Below are positions 37,087-45,379 of a stretch of 64,000 bases of DNA, in pieces (the stretch's first letter is position 1; the number at the start of each line of letters is the position of its first letter). The stretch spans positions 377,120-441,119 of the forward strand of contig NZ_LT985748.1 in the NCBI RefSeq assembly GCF_900290115.1, written 5' to 3'. Below the pieces are notes generated by a model. That model searched no databases. It saw only the letters and a program-made list of their open reading frames with translations, and was not told the DNA's origin. The DNA is from Alistipes sp. Marseille-P5061 (GTDB taxonomy: Bacteria; Bacteroidota; Bacteroidia; Bacteroidales; Rikenellaceae). A program made the position numbers and the translations under genes.

Positions 37087-38528
37087 CTCCACCATTTGAT
37101 AAAGAACCACTGGATTAAACCGAATATCTCGAGACGCCCCAGCAACATCAGCAGCGTATTGGAAACCTTCACCATGGCGGGCAGTCCCGAATAGTTGTCG
37201 AGCGAACCCACCTCGCCGAATCCGGGGCCGACGTTGCCCAGCGAGGCAACAGACGACGAGAAGCTCGTCAGCAGGTCAACCCCGCAGGCCGTGCTGAAGA
37301 CCGTACCGATGAGCAGCAGCAACAGGTAGGCAAAGATGAAGGTCATCACGGCGTGGAGCGTCTCGCGCTCCTGCATCACGCCGTCGAGCTTGAAGCGAAT
37401 CACCGCATTGGGGTGCTGCTGCTGGCGCAACTGTGCCCGCAGCATCTTGAGCGCCAGCACCAGACGGTTGACCTTGATACCGCCGGCCGTCGAACCGGCA
37501 CAGGCGCAGACCATCGACCCGAACAGAAGCGTGATGATGGCGAACGAGGTCCACGTATTGGAGTCGGCCGTGGCGAAGCCCGTCGTCGAGGCCACCGTGA
37601 CGAACTGGAAGCAGGCGTGGCGGAACGAGGTGCCGAACGTGGGGTAGAGCTCCGCCGCATAGAGGCTCACGGCGATGGCCAGGCTGCAGAAGAGGAGCAT
37701 CCCGACGTAGAAACGCGTCACCTCCGAGCGGAACAGGTTGCTGCGCTTGCCGGTCACCGTCGCATAAATCAGTCCGAAGTGCATACCGGCAATGGCCATC
37801 ACCAGGATGAGAATCGTATCGATGGCCGGACTGTTGTAGAACGAGATGCTGGCATTCTTGGTCGAGAAGCCGCTCGTGGCGCAGGCCGACATGGCGTGGC
37901 ACAACGCATCGAACCAGTTCATGCCCGCCATCTTGAGCAGCAGGGTCGACAGCACCGTCAGTCCGACGTAGACCACCAGCAGAACCTGGACAATCATCTG
38001 CGTCCGGTAGCGGTAGTTGTCCTTGGCCATCGACGAGAGCTCGACGTTCGAGAGGGTCATCTTGCTGCGTCCCAGCGAGGGGAGAATCAGCAGGGCGAAC
38101 ATCACCACGCCCATACCGCCAATCCACGTCGACGAGAAGCGCCAGAACTGCAGGCCCCGCGGCAGCGCCTCAACATCCGTAAGAATCGACGAGCCGGTGG
38201 TCGTGAAGCCCGAGACGCTTTCGAACCAGGCGTTGACCAGGCTGAACTCGCCTCCCCAAATCAGGTAGGGGAACATCCCCACCACGCAGGCCACTAGCCA
38301 CGAGCCGACGACGATGCAGAAGCCCTCCTTGGTGGTAATCTGCTCGCTCTTCTCGACGAAAATCAGCGGGAAGACCCCCAGCAGGGCCGTCAGCAGCGAG
38401 GAGAGCAGCAGCGGATAGAACGACGAGTCGACGCCGCTGACGTAGGAGATTACGGCCGAAAGCAGCATGAACAGCGCGATGAAAAGCATCACGCTGCCCA
38501 CATACCGCAAGACTACATCCATCCGCAT
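37083..38528 (-). CDS. trkH: Potassium uptake transporter, TrkH/KtrB family
   Basis: The 481-residue inner-membrane protein has the four M1-P-M2 repeats of K+ transporters. The selectivity-filter regions appear as ESVSGFTTTGSSIL, HAMSACATSGFSTKN, FVTVASTTGFATAD and SSVASLGNVGPGFG. Size and motifs match TrkH. The cytoplasmic NAD-binding TrkA partner is not adjacent. The gene follows a sensor-like membrane protein by 6 bp and overlaps the SPOR-like gene, a three-gene transcript that hints at envelope or osmotic control. Confidence 0.94.
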   Translation of the reverse strand: MRMDVVLRYVGSVMLFIALFMLLSAVISYVSGVDSSFYPLLLSSLLTALLGVFPLIFVEKSEQITTKEGFCIVVGSWLVACVVGMFPYLIWGGEFSLVNAWFESVSGFTTTGSSILTDVEALPRGLQFWRFSSTWIGGMGVVMFALLILPSLGRSKMTLSNVELSSMAKDNYRYRTQMIVQVLLVVYVGLTVLSTLLLKMAGMNWFDALCHAMSACATSGFSTKNASISFYNSPAIDTILILVMAIAGMHFGLIYATVTGKRSNLFRSEVTRFYVGMLLFCSLAIAVSLYAAELYPTFGTSFRHACFQFVTVASTTGFATADSNTWTSFAIITLLFGSMVCACAGSTAGGIKVNRLVLALKMLRAQLRQQQHPNAVIRFKLDGVMQERETLHAVMTFIFAYLLLLLIGTVFSTACGVDLLTSFSSSVASLGNVGPGFGEVGSLDNYSGLPAMVKVSNTLLMLLGRLEIFGLIQWFFIKWWR

Positions 38529-38534
38529 GGCGCG

Positions 38535-39329
38535 TCAGTTTTTCTGTTGTTTCGAGAGCGCAATGAGCGCATCTATCTTCTCCTTGAGCTGCAGCATCTC
38601 GTCCTTGAAGTCCCCCTTGGCAACAAAGGGAACCCGGTAGGCGAGGTAGTCGCCCAGCCCCTTGTTCATCTTGAGCACCGGGTCGACGCAGTAGAGGTTC
38701 ATGAAGTAGGAGAGCATCAGCACGATGGCAATCATCACTGCCAGCGAGATGAGCACCGGCGTGACGGCCCGGTAGGCGTTCTTCTTCATCTGCTCGGCAC
38801 GGGGCGCCAGCGAGCTCTGGGTCGAGGTCATGTAGTTCTTGATGGCCGAGGTCAGACGCCCGTATAACGCCTCGTACTCGCCGTCGTACCAGCCGTGGCG
38901 CAGCGAATCGGGTCCCGAGGCCGTGGCGGGCTTTCCCGCGGGAGCCTCCTCGGCCCACGTCAGGTAGCTGTCCGTCAGAAGGCGCAGCTCGGTGGTGGCA
39001 AAGGCCAGCGAATCGAGGAACGACTTGTCGAGCGCCTCGGTCTGAGCCACCAGCAGCGCACTCTCCAGCCGCTCCATGCTCGCACGGCACAGCGAGTCAT
39101 ACTCGCGGTCGCCGAAGACCGAGAGGTGCACCAGTGCGATGTTCTGCTCGTGGGCGGCATCGAGCATCTCGCGGGCCAGCTCGATGTTGCGGGCATTGGC
39201 CTTGAGGATATCCTCCGTATCGCGGCTCAGGTGGCTGAGCTCGAGGAAGGAGACCATACCCGAAAAGAAGAGCAGGCAGACGATGCTCACGAATCCCGTG
39301 GTCACCCGTTTGCGCAAACCTGTCATCAT
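38535..39329 (-). CDS. Sensor-like membrane protein (4HB/HAMP-type) without an output domain
   Basis: The 264-residue protein has two membrane helices (about 10-30 and 192-212). They enclose a helical periplasmic domain of the four-helix-bundle MCP type (RNIELAREMLDAAHEQNIALVHLSVFGD...). A HAMP-like segment follows the second helix (VDPVLKMNKGLGDYLAYRV). The protein then ends in a short coiled coil, with no kinase, cyclase or methyl-accepting module. It is not obviously truncated: trkH begins 6 bp later in the same operon. It may regulate the transporter directly or pair with a separate kinase; both are guesses. Confidence 0.75.
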   Translation of the reverse strand: MMTGLRKRVTTGFVSIVCLLFFSGMVSFLELSHLSRDTEDILKANARNIELAREMLDAAHEQNIALVHLSVFGDREYDSLCRASMERLESALLVAQTEALDKSFLDSLAFATTELRLLTDSYLTWAEEAPAGKPATASGPDSLRHGWYDGEYEALYGRLTSAIKNYMTSTQSSLAPRAEQMKKNAYRAVTPVLISLAVMIAIVLMLSYFMNLYCVDPVLKMNKGLGDYLAYRVPFVAKGDFKDEMLQLKEKIDALIALSKQQKN

Positions 39330-39351
39330 AGCTTCCTATTCACTTTTAGTG

Positions 39352-39359
39352 CAAATATA
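39352..39359 (-). promoter_or_regulatory. Predicted -7 box of the sensor-trkH-SPOR operon
   Basis: TATATTTG followed by C on the minus strand, 23 bp before the start at 39329. It lies just past the mtaB stop. Confidence 0.55.
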
Positions 39360-39365
39360 CGAATT

Positions 39366-40664
39366 TTAACCCAGAATATCCCCTTCGAGGTCGTGCGAAT
39401 CATCCATTTTTCCCAACCGGACGCGGCAGACCGTATTGACGCGCGCCGCATCGTAGGGGACCTTCACGCGGCGGTAGTTGCCCGTGAAGCCGAACATCAT
39501 GCCGCCGCGGCGCGTGCTTTCGAACAGCACGTCGGCCTCCGTGCCCGTTCCGCGGGCGCAGAAATCGCCATGCAGCCGCGCGCAGAGGGCCTCCAGCTCC
39601 TCCACGCGGCGGGTCGCCACTGACGACTGCACCTTGCCGGGGAAATCGACGGCCGGCGTTCCGGGACGCTCCGAGAAGGGGAAGATGTGGAGGAAGGCGG
39701 GAGCGAGCCGCTCCAGGAAGTCGTACGTCGTGCGGAAGTCGGCCTCCGTTTCGCCCGGGAAGCCCACAATGACGTCGATGCCGATGAAGGCGTCGGGCAT
39801 CAGCCGGCGCACGGCCTCAACCCGCTCGGCGAAGCGAGCCGTCGTATAGCGGCGGCGCATGAGACCCAGAATCCGGTCCGAACCGCTCTGCAGCGGGATG
39901 TGGAAGTGGTGCTGGAACTTGGGCGACGCGGCGCAGAAGGCGATGATTTCGTCGGTCAGCAGGTTGGGCTCGATGGAGGAGATGCGGTAGCGCTCGATGC
40001 CCTCGACCTCGTTGAGCGCGCGGAGCAGGTCGATGAACTTCTCGCCGGTCGTCCGGCCGAAGTCACCCGTGTTGACCCCCGTGATGACAATCTCCTTCTG
40101 CCCGGCGGCGGCAATCTGCCGCGCCTCGGCCACCAGGTCGGCAATGGGCATGTTGCGGCTCGAGCCGCGGGCATAGTGAATCGTGCAGTAGGAGCAGCAG
40201 TAGTCGCAGCCATCCTGCACCTTGAGGAAGGCGCGCGTACGGTCGCCGCTCGAGAAGGCGGCGAAGAAGTTGGTCAGCTCGTCCGTCTCGCAGCTGTAGA
40301 CCTGCGCACGTCCCTTGCCGGCCAGCTCCGTCACGCGACGGTAGAGCTCGCCCTTGTCGTTGTTGCTCAGCACGAGGTCGACCCCCTCGATGGCGGCAAT
40401 CTCCTGCGGCTTGAGCTGGGCGTAGCACCCCGTCACCGCGATGATTGCCTGCGGATTGCGGCGATGAAGCTTGCGTATCAGGTTGCGGCACTTCTTGTCG
40501 GCATGCTCCGTGACCGAGCAGCTGTTGATGACACAAATGTCGGCCTCCTCATCGGGAGCCACACGCACGTAGCCCCCCTGTTCGAACTGGCGGGCGAAGG
40601 TGGAACTCTCCGAGAAATTGAGCTTGCAGCCGAGTGTATGGAAATTGACTCTGCGTTGTTGCAT
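39366..40664 (-). CDS. mtaB: tRNA t6A37 methylthiotransferase MtaB
   Basis: The 432-residue radical-SAM enzyme adds a methylthio group to t6A37 of tRNA. It has an N-terminal UPF0004 domain with three Cys (HTLGCKLN, CVINSCSV, AVTGCYAQ) for one 4Fe-4S cluster. The radical-SAM core has the CxxxCxxC motif in DGCDYCCSYC, and a C-terminal TRAM-like part follows. HTLGCKLNFSES at the start distinguishes MtaB from MiaB and RimO. The frame is open upstream to 40901, but the start at 40664 gives this conserved N-terminus. Confidence 0.94.
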   Translation of the reverse strand: MQQRRVNFHTLGCKLNFSESSTFARQFEQGGYVRVAPDEEADICVINSCSVTEHADKKCRNLIRKLHRRNPQAIIAVTGCYAQLKPQEIAAIEGVDLVLSNNDKGELYRRVTELAGKGRAQVYSCETDELTNFFAAFSSGDRTRAFLKVQDGCDYCCSYCTIHYARGSSRNMPIADLVAEARQIAAAGQKEIVITGVNTGDFGRTTGEKFIDLLRALNEVEGIERYRISSIEPNLLTDEIIAFCAASPKFQHHFHIPLQSGSDRILGLMRRRYTTARFAERVEAVRRLMPDAFIGIDVIVGFPGETEADFRTTYDFLERLAPAFLHIFPFSERPGTPAVDFPGKVQSSVATRRVEELEALCARLHGDFCARGTGTEADVLFESTRRGGMMFGFTGNYRRVKVPYDAARVNTVCRVRLGKMDDSHDLEGDILG

Positions 40665-40968
40665 GGAAAAAGGTGTTATCGGCTGCGAATTTACGAAAAG
40701 CAGGCGAGACGGGGAAACATTCCGCCCCCTATTTTCGGAGCGCGGCCCCGGACAGCCTGACGCCCAATGCGGCAGACGGCACACCGAAGTGCGGGAAACG
40801 GAGGGCAGGAGCGCGGAAAACTGGGTGCCAGAGGGCGGAACCCGGCACACCGGCGCGCGGGAATCGAGACGCCGCAACGCGGGAAAAGGACGCCGCGGCA
40901 ATCCCGCACTTGTCCGGCGGCAGCCTTTTTAGAAGTTCCGCGGCAACCTTCCGGAGCCCCCTGCGGGA
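40665..40968. other. Intergenic spacer with a degenerate tandem duplication
   Basis: No gene is seen. Two related units of about 66 bp start at 40777 and 40843. Both begin CGGCACACCG, continue with a CGGGAA box, and have a second GGAAAA box about 20 bp later. Confidence 0.45.
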
Positions 40969-41733
40969 CTATTTGCGGGCGATGTAGAAGAGGTCGAAGC
41001 ACTCCTCCGAGACGGGGGCGATGCGGTAGTCCTCCATGCGAATCGAGGTGGTCAGCTCCGTATTGGCATGCAGCAGCCGGCGGCGGTTGAGCCGGTTGAG
41101 CAGGTCGTAGGGGAGCTGCAACAGCCGGCGGGGGAGGCGGTGCTGGAGGTCCAGCGGGTCGAAGCGGAGCAGCCGCTCGACGCTGCGGCGGTTCTCGGCG
41201 TAGTAGGCCATCACCTTTTCGTCGCCGAAGACGCCCAGCTGCTCCACCTCGCCAAACGAGGACGCGAGCAGCCGCCGCAACTCTTCGGGGCGGTATTCGC
41301 GCACGTGCCACGGATTGCGCGTGAGCGACATCGGGGCGTTGGGCGTCGTCACCACGAAGCAGCCGCCCGGACGCAGCACGCGGGCCACCTCGCGCACGAA
41401 CAAGGCATCATCCTTGATATGCTCGATGACCTGGAACGAGATGACGCAGTCGAAACTTTCGTCCGCGAAAGGCAGAGGAGGAACCGTCGCCCGGCGGAAC
41501 TCCACGTTGGGCACCTGCAGCAGTTCGGGCGCCGGAACATGCTTGTCGAGCGTCACGAAACGGTCGACACGGGGAGCAATGACCTCGATGCCGTAGCCCG
41601 AACCGGTGCCGATTTCGAGCGTGTCGCCGCCAACGCGCTCCGCGGCGGCGTGGTAGGCCAGCAGCGAGCGCTGGAAGACAAAGTTGTCCGAGGTCTCACG
41701 CGAGACCCGTTCCGCGGTATTGATTCGGCTCAT
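40969..41733 (-). CDS. SAM-dependent class I methyltransferase
   Basis: The 254-residue protein has the Rossmann methyltransferase motifs: LEIGTGSGYGIEVI (motif I), TLDKHVP (acidic end of strand 2 region), FDCVISFQVIEHI (motif IV area) and RVLRPGGCFVVTTPN (motif V-VI). The substrate is not identifiable; such proteins can act on lipids, quinones or sugars. Its ATG overlaps the stop of the S1 RNA-binding protein gene (ATGA), so they are coupled, but that neighbour does not reveal a substrate. Confidence 0.87.
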   Translation of the reverse strand: MSRINTAERVSRETSDNFVFQRSLLAYHAAAERVGGDTLEIGTGSGYGIEVIAPRVDRFVTLDKHVPAPELLQVPNVEFRRATVPPLPFADESFDCVISFQVIEHIKDDALFVREVARVLRPGGCFVVTTPNAPMSLTRNPWHVREYRPEELRRLLASSFGEVEQLGVFGDEKVMAYYAENRRSVERLLRFDPLDLQHRLPRRLLQLPYDLLNRLNRRRLLHANTELTTSIRMEDYRIAPVSEECFDLFYIARK

Positions 41734-42572
41734 TTTCCCTTGCGCAGTTTGATTCCCCGTTCCGTCATCTCCACCTCGCCGCGCTTGAGCAGCATGCCCA
41801 GCGAACGCTTGAAGACCTTCTTGCTCATCTGCGTGCGGGCGGCCACCTCCTCGGGTGCGCTCGCATCGTTGAGCGGCAGGAAGCCGCCGTTGTCGTGCAG
41901 CAGCGCCAACAGCGTCTCGGCCGAGCTCTTCACCTGGGCCAGCCCCGTCTGCTGCAGGCTCACGTCAATGCGGTTGTCGTCGGTGATGCGGCTGACGTAG
42001 CCCTGCAGCCGCTCGCCGATGGACACCGAACGGAACAGCTGGTTGCGGTAGAGCATGCCCCAGTGGCGGTTGGCCACGATGACCCGGTAGCCGATGGGGC
42101 TCTCCGAGGCAACGAGCAGCTCGACCGCCTGGCGGGGAGCCACGGTGATGATATCGTTGTTGATGAAGCCCTTGAGCTTCATGGTCGCCACGCAGCGGCC
42201 CGTGATGTTGTCCTCGTAGAGGTAGACGATATAGCTCCGTCCCGGAAGCACGCCCCCCTGCTGGTTGCGGTTCGGCAGGAAGAGGTCCTTGCCGTAGAGT
42301 CCCCAGTCGAGGAAGGCGCCGTGTTCGGTCTTGTCAACCACCTTGAGGTAACCCGCCTCACCGGCCTTGAGCAGAGGCGTTTCGGTCGTTGCGACGAGCC
42401 GGTCCTCTGAGTCGTGGTAGACGAAGACCTCCTTCGTGTCGCCGACCTTGTCGGCAAGCGAAACATAGCGGTTGGGCAGCAGCACCTCCTGCTGTTCCTC
42501 GTCCGCCAGAAAAAGTCCGTGTTCCGAGATGCGGCTCACGGTGAGTTGCTGAACATGTCCGGCTCTGAGCAT
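41730..42572 (-). CDS. S1-domain RNA-binding protein, CvfB/YitL family
   Basis: The 280-residue protein has several S1-like OB folds: GHVQQLTVSRISEHGLFLAD (1), GEAGYLKVVDKTEHGAFLDWGLYGKDLFLP (2) and GERLQGYVSRITDDNRIDVSLQQTG (3). A winged-helix end follows (GGFLPLNDASAPEEVAARTQMSKKVFKRSLGMLLKRGEV). This is the CvfB plan, a conserved RNA-binding regulator in Gram-positives; its role in Bacteroidetes is unclear. The start at 42572 (MLRAGHVQQL) avoids overlap with the promoter box; the frame is open to 42635. Confidence 0.88.
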   Translation of the reverse strand: MLRAGHVQQLTVSRISEHGLFLADEEQQEVLLPNRYVSLADKVGDTKEVFVYHDSEDRLVATTETPLLKAGEAGYLKVVDKTEHGAFLDWGLYGKDLFLPNRNQQGGVLPGRSYIVYLYEDNITGRCVATMKLKGFINNDIITVAPRQAVELLVASESPIGYRVIVANRHWGMLYRNQLFRSVSIGERLQGYVSRITDDNRIDVSLQQTGLAQVKSSAETLLALLHDNGGFLPLNDASAPEEVAARTQMSKKVFKRSLGMLLKRGEVEMTERGIKLRKGK

Positions 42573-42604
42573 ACGAAAATTCGGTATTCGATGGATTTGC
42601 GCCG

Positions 42605-42612
42605 CAAAAATA
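42605..42612 (-). promoter_or_regulatory. Predicted -7 box of the CvfB-like gene
   Basis: TATTTTTG followed by C on the minus strand, 33 bp before the chosen start. Confidence 0.5.
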
Positions 42613-42708
42613 CGTTTTATTTTCACGCCGTGCAACTTTCCGGCCGCAAGGAGCGAGGGACGAAGCCCGGCAAAACGAGGACGGATAAGAGCGGCGGCCG
42701 GCGGAAGG

Positions 42709-45234
42709 TCAGTAGAGCAGCTCTACAGCCGTATAGTTGTCGGCAGCCGGACGGCCGTGCAGCGTGAGCGTCACGGTGAACTCCTTGGCCAGAGGGGCCT
42801 CCACGTCGCGCTTCTCCACACGGAGCGTCACGCCGTCGCTGCCCGGCTCAATCCGCAGCGCGGGCTCCTGTTCGGCCCAGCAGTGGCGGCTGGCCGTGAT
42901 GCGGAGCTTTTCGAGCGTCACCGGCTCGGAGCCACGCAGCGTGGTGAAGCGCAGCCCCCGCATGCGGCGGAACTCCTCGTGTCCGATGGTGAAGGAGACC
43001 CGGGTGCGCTCCTGCGCAAAGTCGAAGGGCAGCCAGCAGCAGACCGCCCGCTCGGGGCGCTGCACCATCTCGGGCGAGATGTCGCGGGTCGCTTCGACCA
43101 GCTTGCAGGCCGCCGTAAGCGGCTCGGCAAAGGGCTTCACGCGCGAAAGAGTGTCGGTTTGGTGCCACCCCTCGTCCCACGAACGAAAGTCGAAGCTGCG
43201 CCCCTCGTTGAGCGCCGCAAAGAAGTTACGCCAGCGCGGAATGTAGAAGTCGCGGATGGGGCCCGACCAGATGCGGGCCGAATAGTCGCTCAGCGACGGG
43301 CCGCCCCAAACGGAGATGAGGCGCCGCTGCTCGCGCACGAAGCGGTCGCGCTCCTCCTCCGAACAGCCCGCCGCACGGGCCTGCTCATTCCAGCGCTCCA
43401 GCCTCAACAGGGGATGCGAGGCCAGCAGGCGGTCAGCTTCGCGCAGCAGGGCGAGGAAGCGCCGCTCGCAGCGGGCAGCCTGTTCCGTCTCACCGTGCAT
43501 GGCGGCCCACACGGCGGCATCGAGCAGGATATCGGCCTTGCCGGCGAGGTAGAAGGCCGCATACTGAATGGCATCGGTGCGGTAGTTGGGCGCTTTGCCC
43601 AGTTCGGAAGCCGCGCCGAGGAACTCCTCGATGGCTTCGAAATAATGTTCGTTGACCCCCATCGTCGCCATGCGGCGCGAGAGCGGCCGCAGCTGCCAGC
43701 GGAAGCGGGCGTTGTTGGTAAACTCGCCGTAGGCCGAGCCGAGCATGCCGCGCCAGAAGCGGTCGACGCCCCGCACCGACTTGCCGTAGCGGGCCCGCGA
43801 ATAGTCGTGCAGCAGCCGCAGCACGTCGATGCGGCGGGAGCTCCATCCGGCGGCGGAAATCACCTCGTAGACCGCCTCGTTGTTCTCGACTCCTTCGGGC
43901 GAGGTGCCGTAACCGACCAGTTCGCCCCGGTTGCGCGAGGCGAGCGCCCCGAGGTGGCCGTTGGCGTAGAAGTCGAGCACGCCCGTCAGCGCCGAGCGGC
44001 CGCCGAAGTTGGGCACCGTGCTGTATATCCACTCCTTGCCGTAGAGGCCCGAATAGTAGTCCCAGCTCCTCTCCGAACGCCAGACGTAGTCGTTGAAGTC
44101 AACCGCAAGGTCGATGATGCACAACCGCCCGTCGGGAACGCCGCTCAGCAGCGCCTCGACGCTGTGGGGGTCCCAGATGGTGCGCTGGTAGCCGAACATC
44201 CACCCCTGCATCATCCACACGGCGTCGGGATTCGCCTCGGAGAGCGAGCTGTAGACCGTCCGCGCGTAGCGGCGCAACGTCTCTGCACGCTCGTCGGAAC
44301 CCTTCTTGCCGAAGGGGACGTCCAGCTCGTTGAAGCAGTCGACCAGATAGTATTTGCCCGGGCCGAACTCCCGCTCCCATTCGCGGACAAAGGCCGCACC
44401 GATTTCGACAAAGCGCGTGTCGAGCGGCGAGAGGAGGTTGCTCTCGAATCCCGACCAGCGGGTACGGGTCAGCGCCAGGTCGGGGTAGAGGCGCCGCATG
44501 CCGTCGGGCACGAAGCCGGCAAAGCCCTGGAAGACGGGCTTCATGCCCAGCGCCCGCATGCGCTCCAGAATCCGGTGCTGCAGCTCGACTTGCCGCTCTT
44601 GCCACTCCTGCGAGGGGGCGCCGTCGAGCCCCGTCATGTTGCCCATGCGCATCCAGGGCATGTGGGCCGGACCGGTGAAGTAGGCGTCGATTTCCTCCTG
44701 CGTGAGCCCCATTTTGCGCCATACGCGCGCCAGGATAGCCTCGGTGGCCACCGGTGCCAGCGGCATGTCGAAGCCGTGGAGTGCCATCCAGTCGAGCTCC
44801 TGCTCCCACCGCTTCCAGTCCCAGAAGGGGGTCGTATAGCCGAAGGTGCATACATTCATATAGAGGTGGTGGCGGAAGGGCGAACGGGTCTCGCGCCGCT
44901 TCATGTCGGGCAGACGGTCGGGCAGTTCGAGGCGGTTGCCCGACCAGTTGGCCACGCCGTATCCATGCGAGAGGATGTAGTCGTAGAATCCGCGGCAGAG
45001 GGCCACGCAGCTGCTCCCCTCGATGCGGAGCAGCCCGTCGTCGACGCTCACGGCATAGCCGTCGCAGCCCGAGGCGTCGGGTGCGGTCAGAACCAGACGG
45101 AGCTCTTCGGGCAGGCGGCCGAACGTGCGGCGAATCACCTGCTCGGCCTCAACCACCTCGCGCGGGCGGGATTCGGCGGCCCCGGCAGGGGCAAAGAGCA
45201 GTAGCAGAAAGAGCAGAAGCAGCGATTTTTTCAT
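42709..45234 (-). CDS. Alpha-N-acetylglucosaminidase, glycoside hydrolase family 89
   Basis: The 841-residue exported enzyme is related to human NAGLU and removes terminal alpha-linked GlcNAc, as found on gastric mucin and heparan sulfate. It has a signal peptide (MKKSLLLLFLLLLFAPAGAAES) and a small N-domain. A TIM barrel follows with YMNVCTFGYTTPFWDWKRWEQELDWMALHG, GPAHMPWMRMGNM and the acid/base region YYLVDCFNELDVP. A helical C-domain ends near EGWHQTDTL, and a beta-rich tail of about 130 residues follows. The tail has no assigned family here. It lies divergent from an S15 peptidase. Confidence 0.93.
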   Translation of the reverse strand: MKKSLLLLFLLLLFAPAGAAESRPREVVEAEQVIRRTFGRLPEELRLVLTAPDASGCDGYAVSVDDGLLRIEGSSCVALCRGFYDYILSHGYGVANWSGNRLELPDRLPDMKRRETRSPFRHHLYMNVCTFGYTTPFWDWKRWEQELDWMALHGFDMPLAPVATEAILARVWRKMGLTQEEIDAYFTGPAHMPWMRMGNMTGLDGAPSQEWQERQVELQHRILERMRALGMKPVFQGFAGFVPDGMRRLYPDLALTRTRWSGFESNLLSPLDTRFVEIGAAFVREWEREFGPGKYYLVDCFNELDVPFGKKGSDERAETLRRYARTVYSSLSEANPDAVWMMQGWMFGYQRTIWDPHSVEALLSGVPDGRLCIIDLAVDFNDYVWRSERSWDYYSGLYGKEWIYSTVPNFGGRSALTGVLDFYANGHLGALASRNRGELVGYGTSPEGVENNEAVYEVISAAGWSSRRIDVLRLLHDYSRARYGKSVRGVDRFWRGMLGSAYGEFTNNARFRWQLRPLSRRMATMGVNEHYFEAIEEFLGAASELGKAPNYRTDAIQYAAFYLAGKADILLDAAVWAAMHGETEQAARCERRFLALLREADRLLASHPLLRLERWNEQARAAGCSEEERDRFVREQRRLISVWGGPSLSDYSARIWSGPIRDFYIPRWRNFFAALNEGRSFDFRSWDEGWHQTDTLSRVKPFAEPLTAACKLVEATRDISPEMVQRPERAVCCWLPFDFAQERTRVSFTIGHEEFRRMRGLRFTTLRGSEPVTLEKLRITASRHCWAEQEPALRIEPGSDGVTLRVEKRDVEAPLAKEFTVTLTLHGRPAADNYTAVELLY

Positions 45235-45272
45235 GACAAAGTCAGGTTGTAGGGATGGGTTGAAAAGACAAA

Positions 45273-45280
45273 CAAAAATA
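45273..45280 (-). promoter_or_regulatory. Predicted -7 box of the GH89 gene
   Basis: TATTTTTG on the minus strand, 39 bp before the GH89 start. Confidence 0.5.
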
Positions 45281-45379
45281 CGTCTTTTTCGCGACTGTTG
45301 CCTCTTTTCGCTCCGTTTTTTGCCGCTTTCATCTATTTTTTGCTACCTTTCACCACTGTTTGAACCATCCTACGCTCCG

